Shown here: positions 1-12,500 of the stretch, piece after piece | How the letters are laid out: every line of letters starts with the position of its first letter | Position numbering within the stretch: the stretch's first letter is position 1 | From: Litsea cubeba | Lineage: Eukaryota > Streptophyta > Magnoliopsida > Laurales > Lauraceae | Length of the DNA: 64,000 nucleotides | Direction of reading: 5' to 3' | Assembly: GCA_012931725.1 (NCBI GenBank) | Contig: CM022945.1 | Location: 95,190,024-95,254,023 of the forward strand | Made by a program: the position numbers and the translations under genes | The notes under the pieces: model-generated | Databases searched by the model: none | What the model was told of the DNA's origin: nothing | The model's input: only the letters and a program-made list of their open reading frames with translations

Positions 1-482
1 ATTGAATTCTCGAGGCTTTGAAGTTATTTTGGTAACTTCAGGTGCTGTTGGTGTTGGCCGTCAACGGCTTAGGTATCGGAAGTTGGTCCACAGCAGGTTT
101 ATACAGCTTCTCTTTTCATATTTTATTTCTAACTTTTTTATTGAGTGCAAAAGCATTTGTTATATGTCTCAATAGATATAACTATAATCAATAGCTATTT
201 TCCATACAGGCAGCTTCAGATTCACGTGCATGTGCGCACACAGTAACAATATTTATAGAAAAGTGATTTAATGATAGATTTTTATTAACTAAATGCAAAA
301 AAAAAAAAAAAAAGGGTGCATGGATGCTTGCCAAATCAGTGGATGGGGGAATGTGAAATTTCACTCAGATGCTCACTTCACATTCCTCCTATCCACATGA
401 TTTGGCAAGTGCATGCACCCATCAAGTTTTTCTTATTTATTTAATTAGTGCTGGCTTCCAAGTTTTTTCTCATGTATTTCAT

Positions 483-555
<73 letters not shown>

Positions 556-3500
556 GCGTATGGAAAAAAAAATTTCCGTAACATTTGATGCGCCTCCCAC
601 GCACCCATCCAAGTTGCACTCCTGCCCGTGGGGCTTACCTCTCTATCAAATAAATGTATATCGATATTTAGTATGATGAAAGAAGAAAACGAAAGAAACA
701 AACGAGAAGGAGACGAAGGAGGAAAGAGGAGGAGCACACAAAGCTGACTTTGCACTCATATGATCAATTTTATCCCAACTCCCAGCCAGCCCATTTTTTA
801 GCATAGCACCCACCCCAATTAGACACTCATCCAATTTCTGCCTCACCTTTGGATTGATCATGCAAATATATATATATATATATAATACTGGCACTTCATT
901 TGATGGCTAAAAGATATCCAGCTTTGCGGCCCTTAAACAAAGAGTTAGAATGATCAAGCCATTGTGCTTGCATGCAAAAAACCGAAGGTGTCGAGATAGT
1001 TTTCATTATTATTTATTATTCTTTATAATTCTGAATGCGCAGTTATCTTTTAAATAATCATTGATTGAACTTTCAAAGAAATGTTAATACGTTCTTTGCT
1101 TTGTAATGCAATTTTCTTTAGGTGTAGTGATTGAATTGTTCCATATTCTTGTATTTGCAGCTTTGCTGACCTCCAAAAGCCACAAGTTGAACTTGATGGA
1201 AAGGCTTGTGCTGCTGTTGGACAAAGTGGGCTCATGTCTCTTTATGATGTCATGTTTAATCAGGTGTAAAAACAGTGCTCTCATTGATTCCTTTAGACTG
1301 CATTTTAAGGCTGTTATGAAGTCATAGAATCCTCCGGTTCATTTATGTTTCTACAGTATAATTCATTATTGGCCGTAGAAGCAGGTTGCCATGTACATTG
1401 CATTGAACTTTTCCTCTTTATCTTTTACAAATTTCAAAATTTATGGCGGCACTGTATTTTGTTTTGCAGCTGGACGTGACATCTTCTCAACTTCTTGTGA
1501 CTGATAGAGATTTTAAGGATTTGGAATTCAGGAAGCAAGTTTGTGAGACTGTGAATTCATTGTTAGGCCTGAGAGTCATTCCTGTTTTTAATGAAAACGA
1601 TGCAATCAGTACGAGGAGAGCTCCATATGAGGTTTGTTCATCTTTTATGTTACCTTTTGCTTAACCGTGTTTGCAGTTGGATCTTTTTTAGACGTGCATT
1701 TGATCAATGGTGGCAAAATTTCTAAATGAAGAATGAGGCTGCAAAAAACTCATTCAGAAAGGAAGACTGCCCTCTCTATTATTCCTACCGTTATGTTGCC
1801 TGGGGACTTAAATTCTACAAAGATCTGTGTTTAGATGCCTTAATGCATAAAAATTTCTATGACTGCCCAAGTTTTCGCTTTCATGTGACTTGGAAAATGC
1901 ACTTGCTTGAGGAAAAAAAAATGATATTAAAATTGTGATATGAGTTAATCATGGAGCATACTGCATAGTAAGAGAACGCCCTTGTTGGAGTTCATATTTG
2001 GGTGTGTAAGTAATACCACCAGTCTCTAATGCCCAATTTGTTGTGACATGTTTTTTTGTTTATTTATTTATTGTTCATCTTATGTCTCCCACAAAATGTA
2101 TGCCTTCTTTTGATTCTATCAAGTCCTTGTATGTATGTACCCTTTCAAAATTCCAGGCTGTAATTAGCTCTGATGCTCCTTCGGTTACAGGAAATTTGTA
2201 TTTAGGGTAGCTCTATTTTGCTTCCATTCATCTCTCTTTAGAGAGAGAGAGAGAATTTTGTTCTTCTTATTTTTTCCAAATTACAAACAAGCATTTTCTG
2301 CAGGATTCTTCTGGTATCTTTTGGGACAATGACAGTTTAGCAGCCTTACTGGCTTTGGAGTTAAAGGCTGATCTTCTTATTTTGTTGAGTGATGTGGAGG
2401 GTTTATACAGCGGTCCTCCTAGTGACCCAAAGTCTAAGCTTATACATACATACATCAAAGAGAAGCATCAGGGAGAGATCACATTTGGTGACAAATCCAG
2501 GGTTGGAAGAGGGGGTATGACTGCTAAAGTAAAAGCTGCTGTTTATGCAGCTTATGCAGGTACCCCTGTTGTAATTACCAGGTATTTTCTACTTTGTGCT
2601 TGATTTTAAGGTTAATACTAGTGTAGAGGAAAAAGAAAACTCACCAGTCTCTGAAGCTTCTTTGGAGGCAAATGCCTTGATTGCCTTCATTACTAAAGTT
2701 GACAGGGAAGCGTATAGGGCTTTTGACGTATTTACATGTTTGTGTTTGGAATGCTTCCCCGAATCTTTTGAGTATATTTTCTTCCAACTTGCAAAATGGC
2801 TCTTAAGATAGTTTGGGGACTTTGGATTTGCACTTTGGTTATGAATTATTGTAGTCAATAGTCATGAAGGAAATGAACCTCAAGCTGGTCCTGATGTCAA
2901 CATGTATTGTTTCTTCCTTTTTATGGATTCAAATTCTATTAATCTTGTTCGACCTACTCATGCTTGATATATGCATGAGCTATGAACTAAAAAACTAGTA
3001 TTATTGATGATGCAGTTCAAGATGATCAAAACATGGAAGAGTTAATTATGGCGTATACACTTTCATGTGTGGACCAGTATGACAGGCATCAGGGTCTTTG
3101 GGTTCAACTTATGGCCCTGGGACCCTCACACACAGTGGGACCCAAATTTCTTGGGCCTGGGCCTACCTCAGGGGACCACTGAGCTACTAGACTTAATAGA
3201 CCTAGCTAGCCTGGTCTAGTGGGCCTCATAGCCTCATGTTTCGGTGGAATGGCAACGATGAGGATTATTTCCATGTTTTTAGCGAATGATCAAGTTTGGC
3301 ATGTTTAGCAATGTCCATCACATACATTTGGATTTGTTGGATAGATTGTTCAATTATCTTTTCAAGAATCCTAAGATTGCATGATTTGACTTTTATTGAG
3401 CAAGTTAAAGTAGATTTTCTTGCATGGTACAAGGGAGTGACGAAATTATGGGGGTTATTTCTATTGTTTGCTTTGCTTATTTAATTAACTTAACCCAACC

Positions 3501-6500
3501 ACAATTTTTTATTTAAAGGAGCGGTAATGAGTGTGACAATTACTTGTGGGGAGACAAGTGTGACAATTACTTGTGGGGAGAAAAGTGAGTTCCCAGTGAC
3601 CATAAGTTTGCATCGGGGGTCAGCCCTAAGCCCTTATCGCTTTGCACTGATTATGGATGAGTTAACTGCTCATATTCAAGAGGAGGTACTTTGGTGTATG
3701 TTATTTGCAGATGATATGAGTTAACTGCTCATATTTAAGAGGAGGACCTTAGTGTATATTATTTGTAGATCTTATAGTGTTGGTAGATTAATCAAGAGAT
3801 GGTGTGAATGCAAAACTCAAGAGATGGCGGGAGGCTTTAGAATCCAAATGCTTCAAAATAAGCTATCCAAAGACGGAATAAATGGATTGTAACTTCAGTG
3901 GGCATATATAGAAAGAGTTGAAACTACTGTGGGAATTGAAGACCATGAGATACCACAAAGAGATTCTTTCTATTACATTGGCTCAATAATTAGTAAGGAC
4001 GTGGAGATTGATGAATATGTTGAACATAGGATATAAGCGGGATCGTTGAAGTGAAGACTTGCTTTTGGAGTACTTTGTGATTGACAAATACAAACAAGAT
4101 TGAAGGAAGATTTTTACAGGATAATGGTTAGACCAAGTATGACCTATGGAGCAAAATATTGGTCAATCAAGAAGCAACATGTGTACAGAATGGATGCAAC
4201 AAAGATGAGAATGTTGAGGTGAATGTGTGGCAAAACTAGGAAGGATAAAATTAAAAATGAGCACGTTTTATTAGCATTTAGGGGTAGCATCAATAGGGTA
4301 TAAACTTGGAGAAACCTGTTTGAGATGGACTGGGCATGTCCAATGCAGGCCGGCAACGATGCCAGTAAGGTAAAGTTTGGCTATGTAGGTTGATGGCCCA
4401 CCGAGGGGAAGGGGTAGGCCAAAGAGGACGTGGAAGTGCAACTTATCCAAGGATTTGGCTCCAGATAGATAGGAGTGGAGAAACAAAATTCATGTAGCCG
4501 ACCCCAACATAGTTGGACCAGGCTTTGATGATGATGATTGCTTTAGTGGCCAAGATTAGAACACCATGTATCAGTTTTATGTTATCTTAGTGGTCATGAC
4601 TTTAGGGTCAGAATCCTACATAGGCTATTTCTATTATTTACATCCTAATAATGGATATGTCCAACATTACTAGATGCAGGCTTAATCTTGCTAGATGCAC
4701 CTTCACCAAAAACAAGGAAATAAAGCATATGTATATGTATTTTAAACTTCTATCAGCATGCCACACCATTGTCAACCAAATATAAGTCATTAACTCATTT
4801 GGCCCATTTCATATTCTACATCCTCCATTTTTATGTATATATTCAAAAGGGAAATATAGAGTATTACACAGTGAGAAATGAAAGAAACAATAGTATGTTA
4901 CCCAAAATGTATAAATCAAGACATTGTTCCAGGCCAGACCAACACCATAATTTTTTAGTATAAATACTTCAAAAAAGTATACTATCAAGAGTTAATGTTT
5001 TATGCAATGTTTTGAAATGCTAGATGTGAGTTAAGGTGTTAAAATTGCCCAAAATGTGAGGCACAAGCCTCGATGAGTGGGGGCATGAGCCTTATGAGAA
5101 CTCCTGTTTTTACTCAGTAAAATAATTATATAAAGTATGAAAGATCTTAGCATAGATACAAAATAATCAGAGTTTGGCCATTTTTCCCTTTGACGTTAAC
5201 AGTAGTCAACTGTTGACTTATGTCAGCCTAAATAATAATAATAATAATAAAACATTTACAGTTTCTGAATTGTAAATGACCACATCCCTTTCTTAAAAGT
5301 AAGATGTGTTAATGGAACTCCTCCAATTTGGAGCAAGACTGAAGTGCATGCTGCATCTGAGGTGTATGCCTCAAATATGCCTTATACAACTAGGCATAAG
5401 GTCCAACTATTAGCCATGCTTTAGACTTTGCCACAGGGCATCTTTCGTAAGCTGCATCTTAATATGTCCCAAATACTTCTAAAAACACTGCTTCTGTAAC
5501 TTCACCTATTGTTGTGGTCTACTCAACACGAGTAGAAGGAAAAGAAAAATAAAAATGAGAAGGGGAGGGGGAGGAGAATGGATAACTGGAAAGAGAAAGA
5601 GGACAATGCCATTGCAGTCAATTATGATGGAAAGAAGAACAAGAAGAACAAGAACAGAATACCTGTGTAGAAGCGCTTTCCCTCTTTTCTCTTTGCCTCT
5701 TGATTTCTCTCCTTTCTCTTTTGCCATTCACAATGTCCAGAAGCAACTTACCCTAAATATAAATCATTAAACACATATAAGAAGTCCTATTTGAGCACAA
5801 TTAAAGAGGCCCGGGTCCTAAGGCGCTCACATAATTATGGCACCTTGATTGACCCATGGGGGGTTCTAGTGAACTAGGCATGCTGTTAACCACACTATTG
5901 GTAAGCTTTGATCTCCTTCCAATGCTGTGTGGAGGTTGATATTTGTTTGAGGTTTTGTTTTGGTGTGGATCTAGAGAGGTCTTATTTTTCTTGAGTATTC
6001 CCTCTAGTTGGAAAATCATGCTTCAATTTTCGCGGGAATCATTGGTCAATTCTATTTCATTCTAAGTTTTATTTTATTTTTTAAATATGAACAATGCATT
6101 GTTGTATATCTCTTCTAGTATTTGAATTTGTATTTCCACATATGGATCTTCATCATCTTCATAGTCATCATCTGAGCCCTAGACAATTGACTTGGAGTTG
6201 GCCGAAGGAGTTCTGCTCTATGAGTCTATCTTAAACACACGTTACACACCTGAAAAAAATGCTAACTGGTTTTTCATCTTTATTGAAGTGGTTATACTAG
6301 CGATAACATCATAAAAGTACTTCAAGGAGAGCGCGTTGGCACACTCTTTCATCAGGATGCATATTTATGGGTCCCATCCAAAGTTGTTGGTGCTCGTGAG
6401 ATGGCAGTTGCAGCGAGGGAAAGTTCTAGGCGACTTCAGGTACTGTTTCTTCAATTTTTGATGTCAAGGCCTTATATAAACTGTCCTACAAAAGTTCATC

Positions 6501-9500
6501 CACTTCTTCATTAAGTTTAGATGCTTTCATTCTCTGTAAAACCCCAATCGTTTATTCTTGGATGTTTGTCATTCTGATTATTTAGATTTCTCTCTTTTAT
6601 CAATGTAATATTGATTGCTTGGGCCTAACTAGATGAATGCTTTTCATTGCAGGGTTTATCTTCGCAAGAGCGAAGGAAAATATTGCTGGACATTGCTGAT
6701 GCCCTAGAAGCAAATGAGCACTTGATCAAAGTTGAGAATGATGCCGATGTTGATACTGCGCAACAAGCTGGATATGAGAAATCTTTGATATCTCGATTGA
6801 CACTGAAGCCAGGAAAGGCAAGGGATTCTGGAATTACTGAAGTTTTCTTGGGATGGATAACTTGAAGTTTTTTTTTTTTTTCAAATCCTATTCATTCCCA
6901 GCATTTTCTGCATTGGAAATTAATTTTGTATCCTAATTGCAGTCCCTATTTTATATTATAGATATAGTTCAAGGATGGAACATTCCCTTATTTCTGTAGA
7001 AAGTGTGTCCTTGTTATCGTTTTTCCTTTAATGGAAAGAAGAATAATGTTGTATTACTGTTTTATTATGCAGATTGCAAGTCTTTCAAAATCCATTCGTG
7101 TTCTTGCGGACATTGACGACCCAATTGGTCATGTTTTGAAGAAAACGGAGGTGGGAGGATAATCTATTAGGATATTTCTTTTCTCATGCATTTAATTTTG
7201 CACTTCTATATTGAAAAAGTTGAGCAGATGTAGCTGCAACCGGATTGTATTTATTTGACTCTCTGATGATTATAGTCTCTATCAGCTTTCAGATGGGCTC
7301 ATCTTAGAGAAGACATCATGTCCCTTGGGTGTTCTCCTAATAGTTTTTGAGTCTCGACCTGATGCACTTGTTCAGGTAATTTCATGCACATGCTACTTAA
7401 ATCATTCTAAATTTATCTATTATTTCCATTCAAATGGGTCACTACTCACTCGATGATATTTGTAATATTTTATCATCAAGTAATTTGGCACTGAATTTCT
7501 AGTTGTGATTCCTTTTTTTAATCTGAGCTCTCTGTTCTATGGAATCGATTTGTACTTGTTTGATAACAATCCACTCATCATTATGCTCTTCATGTAAGCT
7601 TTTGGTTGTCATGCATTTTTCATCTGCTACTTCATCCGTTTCTCTGTTCTGCAATGCTTATGTAATATGTTCCAAATTTATGTTGGTCATTTCTCCTTGC
7701 CGGGAATTTTGGCAGCACTTTAGGAATCTCAACTTTTGTTGGAGCTTGCTTAGGATATTTCTTGAATTGAAGAAGTTGTTATTCTTGTTGTGGAGACTTG
7801 TACTTGGTTAATTAGGATTACCTAGGATTCTTTTCTAGAAAATTAGGGAGTTGTAAGTACTTTCTGGGAATTTCCTTGTCTGGGGCCTTGGAGCACGGCT
7901 TGCATTGCACAACAGCCTATACATAATGGGCATGGGTGGATACTGCACTGCCGTATTACTTGGAAACCGATATTGGTGTCATCGCACTGTATTTACCAAA
8001 ATATCTGATGTCAGGGTCAATATTTTCAAAATATTGGCTCTAATGGCAGTGGTCAATGCTCAACTTAGACACTCAGTTCATGCGTGTTTGTGTCTAATAT
8101 AGGCTAAGATGCCCCAAGTTTTCCCTTCCTTATTTTGTTTAGGACGGCAACCTTATGATCAACCCAGAGTCCAGACCCTCTCACACCTAACACCCATCCT
8201 GCTTCTTCCCCCCTTCTAATGGATTCACTCTCAGGCCTCATCCTGGTTTGTCATTGGCCTGATGATTATCCACCATTGACTGAATCACAAATACTGCACT
8301 TAAAGATCCATTAGATTTTTAGGCCTAAAAGTTAAGGCTTACTATCATTTGATAAGTGACACTTGGTCCATGCCTAATCGAGGGTGATATTGGGTCTGCG
8401 TCTAATCCACATCAAACCCTCCCATTCCATCTCTAACTTTGATTGCCATGCATCTTTGTGAGCGTTCACTAAAGGATGTTTATGATACTTATGTCAACTT
8501 AGGTCTCATATATATATCATGGTTTAAAATACTGGCCGATACTGGTTCGTATCGGCTGGCACCCTGTGTATCGCCAAAATATCAGACCGTATCGGCCGGT
8601 ATTTCCAAAATATCTGTCGAGACCAACATATCGGTCAAATATCGGTCGTAACGATCTCTGTTTTTTTTTTTTTAGTGGCAGAAATTTCTGGAAAAACAAT
8701 GAGAGAGAGAGAGAAGGAGATTTGGGGTTAGAAAAACACACATCAGTGGAGAAAAAGAAAAAAAAACAACCTGATTCCAACGATTCCATCCACAAACATG
8801 ATAGGAAAAAAGAAAGAAAGAAAGAAAGAAAGAAGAGGAGACAGGGAGGAGATGGGCGTACCTGGGGGATGCTCCATCTCCATTTGTAGTTGCACTCGAC
8901 CTGTTGTCATCAATCGTTGCGGATCGGCGCTCTACAGGTTAGGCCTTTCTAGTTTCTCCTCTTCCTCCTCTTCTCCTCCTTTTCTCTTTCTTCTTATTCT
9001 CATTTCCCTCTTCTCTATTTTCATTTTCATTTTCCTCTTCCTCTTCTTTCACTCTCCTCTTCCGTTTTTTTTCCTTTTCCCTCCCTCTCTGTTTTGCTGT
9101 GCGCCGACCAAGTAAAATGGCAAAAGGGGAAGGCCCTTCTAGGTTTTTTTTCCATGATTCCATTAACCACCATGTCTTACCTTTTTTTTTAATGGCCATC
9201 ACGTATTCACGTGTGTACCTTAGAAAATCAAACTGTGGGCTCCATGTGTGTACCTTTTTTTTTTTGAAATGGCCATCACGTGTGTACCTTAGAAAACCAT
9301 GTGTTTATCTTTTATGGACCTTGTCAAACTGTGGCCTCTGCAGTGGGGCCCACTGCCCACCCATAGAAAATCAAGATATGTGGGCCATTGGACAAGTTTC
9401 ATTTTGATAGAAAAAAGGTGGACAGTCAAATTGATCTATTGATCAATTTTAAAACATCAATCAATTTCATTGAACCACATTCTCCAATTAGAATAAAGTT

Positions 9501-12500
9501 TAGCCAAAATTCATATAGGAGGAGAGCAATTATTTTAATGGCTTATTAATTGTGTGTAAATGATAGATCTACTCATACACATGATTTGAATTTTTTAAAT
9601 TCTTTTATTTTTGAATTTTTTAATATTTGAATTATAATAAATCATTTGTTGGGAGCATATCTTTTTAACACATACCAAAGAAACGACGACGACGATGATA
9701 TATCGAGCCTGGGCGACACTCCACTTGGAGTTAGGCTATCATACATATTTATCAATCTCTCTCTACTCTCTAGTCCCCCATAATTTCAGGTAAACCATAA
9801 AAATTTTTAATGTCCAAGTGCTTTATGATTTATCTATGTATTAAATGATAATTGATGTGTTATCTTTATTTTCATATCTTTTACACTAATAAATTGATCA
9901 TAAGCCAAAATAGTGGTTGCATTATATAAAATACTGGAGAAGACAGCGAGTCAGCGACACAGACAGGGCTCATGACTTAAGGTGACCGAGATTTTGATTT
10001 ATTGTTGTTACTAATGAAAAAAAAATATTATTTTTCAGCATTTTCTAATATTCTGGATTTTTTTGCATATTTTTGCGAATTTTTTTGAATTAAAAAAAAA
10101 ATTCACACCGCGATGACCGCGATGGACGATCCACGACCGATACCGATATCATATCGGTTTTTCGGCTCTGTCGATACCGCGACCGAGACACAGATTTTAA
10201 ACCATGATATATATACATATATGAGCAAGGCTCTCCTAAGCTCAAGCTTAGGATAAAATTTCGCAAGGCTTTCCTAAGCTCAAGCTTAGGATAAAATTTC
10301 GTAAGCTCATGCTTGTGGGGCTCACCTTTGGTCCGTCCAAATGGACCAAAGCACATGACCTCCCTAAATTGCACATGTCCACCAACTTTCGGTCAAATCC
10401 GAATTTACTGGACCGTGGGATTGACTATGTATCGATCCGAATGGACTATTGACCGTTAAACTTTTGGACCATATGGAGATGATAAAAATCACGGTTGGGG
10501 CTAATTTTTTGCAGAGAGGAGGATCTCAGGGAGTCCTTGAAATTCCCCCCATCCCATCCCATCCCCATGAGGGTCTCGGGTGGGCCCCACCATACACTTG
10601 AGCTCAGTGTTTTTAAAAAAGCGCAAGGCGCATCAAGGCGCTAAGGTCTCTTGGGGCCTAGGCGCTAAGGCGCGAGGCGAGGCACGGTCTTCATTGAAGC
10701 GAGGCGCACATTGTAGATAAAAAATATATATTTTGGTATAGACAGATAATTCACAAATTAGAACAATGCAGAAAAAATAGATAGCAGCAAAAGAATGCAG
10801 AAAAAGAAGATTTATAGCAGCATAAGGAGATATAGACCTCTACAACAACAACATGTCGGCACTAACAGCAAATAGAATGCAGCAGTAGCTGAAAAAAAAA
10901 AAAAAAACAGCAGCTAAACAACATGCTGTAACAAAAATAGAATGGAGCAGAAGCTGAAAAAAAAAAGAGCATACCTTTAGTTGACATCTATAAGGGCTCA
11001 CCCGGTGCACAAAGTGCTCCCCGGCTAAGCGGGGGTAGGGGGAGGGTGGGCGCATGTGTACGCAGCCTTACCCTTGCATTTTTGCAAAGAGGCTGTTTCC
11101 ACGCCTCGAACCCGTGACCTCGAGGTCACCAAAGGAGCAACTCTACCGTTGCGCCAAGGCTCGCCCTCTAGTTGACATCTATAAACAATTAAAAAAAATT
11201 AAAAACAACAAGCATACCTCATCCAATTAAAAACAATTCAGTGGATAACCAAAATGCAGTGGCAGCAACAGCAACAGGGAAACGACAGTGGCAAAAAAAA
11301 GTTGAACAACAACAAAAAAAAAAAGAAAGCAGTGGCAGCAACAGCAACAGGGAAACGACAGTGGCAAAAAAAAATTGAGTAGCAAAAAAAAAAAAGCAGT
11401 GGCAGCAATAGCAACAGGGAAAAAAAAAAGAAAACAGAAAACAGAAGAAAGAAAGAAACATAAAAGCAGCAGAAGAAAGAGAAACAGTAGAGCAACATGA
11501 AAAAAAGAAAAAGAAAACAGAAAACAGAAGAAAGAAAGAAACAGAAAAGCAGCAGAAGAAAGAGAAACGGCAGAGCAACAGGAAATAAAAATAGAAAACA
11601 AAAGAAATAAAGAAATAGAAAAGCAGCAGAAGAAAGAGAAACGACAGAGCAACATGGAAAAAAGAAAAGAAAATCGAAAACAAAAGAAAGAAAGAAACAG
11701 AAATGGTAGAGCAGCAGCGTACCTCTTCTTCTGCCGGACGCGAGGAGAGGAGCTCAGCTCTGTTTCTCCATACCTCATCCAAAGCCCACGAAATTTGCTG
11801 CACAGACATTGGACGCCGGACGTGGCTGCTTCTGAGTCGGAGTCGCTACTGCTGCTTTTTTTTTCTCCTTTCTCTGTTCTCCTTTTCCCTCTTTTTTTTC
11901 GTTGGATGATACTAGAAGAAGCCAGGGCTTTTGGCCTCCTTTATTTATGTTAGAAAATTTTCATTTAGCCCCTTCCATTTCGTTCTTTTTTAATTTAAAG
12001 CCTGAGTCCAAACAGTCAGGCGCACGAGTCGTGCGACTTGAGCCTGGACATGAGGCGCGTGCCTTAAGGGCTTATTGTTCGCCTGTTTCAACTCGCCTTG
12101 ACTGCCAATGGTTGAGGCGCTACTGCTGAGCCTCATTGCGCCTGGCGCCTAGGCGCGCGCCTTTTAAAACACTGCTTGAGCTTACCTTATCCTAAGCTTG
12201 AGCTTAGGAGAGCTAGCCCCTATATATATATAAAATTCATTCATCTCAGTTATTCCGAAAGAAGAAAAAAACAAAGGGTCTGTTGAATTTCAAGTAATCA
12301 GTTTCACCAATAAGATACAGAGACTTACTTCACATTTTGAATTGCACAGAAAAGATTATTTATCTCAGATAGGTTTGCGGAAAATTCTGGGAAAACGTCA
12401 ACGACTGCTGGCTTATTTGTCAAAGAAAAATAGAGTGCGTTATAAAAAATTAATCGATCAATTAGATATTCGGGAACCAAAAACTCGTTAATTTGAAGAT

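Larger units (their letters stand above)
10605..12174. mobile_element. hAT-like non-autonomous element B (GGCGC-rich ends)
   Basis: Inverted ends CAGTGTTTTTAAAA at 10605 and TTTTAAAACACTG at 12174, with an exact 8-bp target duplication CTTGAGCT (10597-10604 and 12175-12182). The subterminal 100 bases on both sides repeat AAGGCGC/GCGCCT many times. The interior carries an Au-type SINE and a purine-rich minisatellite. No transposase is encoded. Confidence 0.92.
10216..12224. mobile_element. TA-microsatellite MITE M1, split by element B
   Basis: Short MITE whose ends carry the inverted motif CTCTCCTAAGCTCAAGCTTA (left from about 10229; right, inverted, at about 12191-12213). The left end is tandemly duplicated, with about 39 bases repeated at 10223-10300. 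TA-rich repeats flank both ends (10207-10216 and 12221-12232). The body carries the landmarks shared with M2 and M3 (TTTTTTGCAGAGA, GGGCCCCACC, CAATGGTCC-like blocks). A 1.57 kb hAT-like element interrupts it at 10605. Confidence 0.7.

Noticed and set aside
8566..9202. Several frames of about 100 residues on both strands
   Set aside because: Low-complexity GA/CT tracts within element A; no recognisable family.
10994..11168. A tRNA gene (A and B boxes visible)
   Set aside because: No full cloverleaf; the body and 16-bp duplication identify an Au-type SINE.
11219..11809. Long Phe/Leu/Ser-rich frames (196 and 183 residues) on the minus strand
   Set aside because: They are translations of a purine-rich minisatellite inside element B; no domain and strong low complexity.
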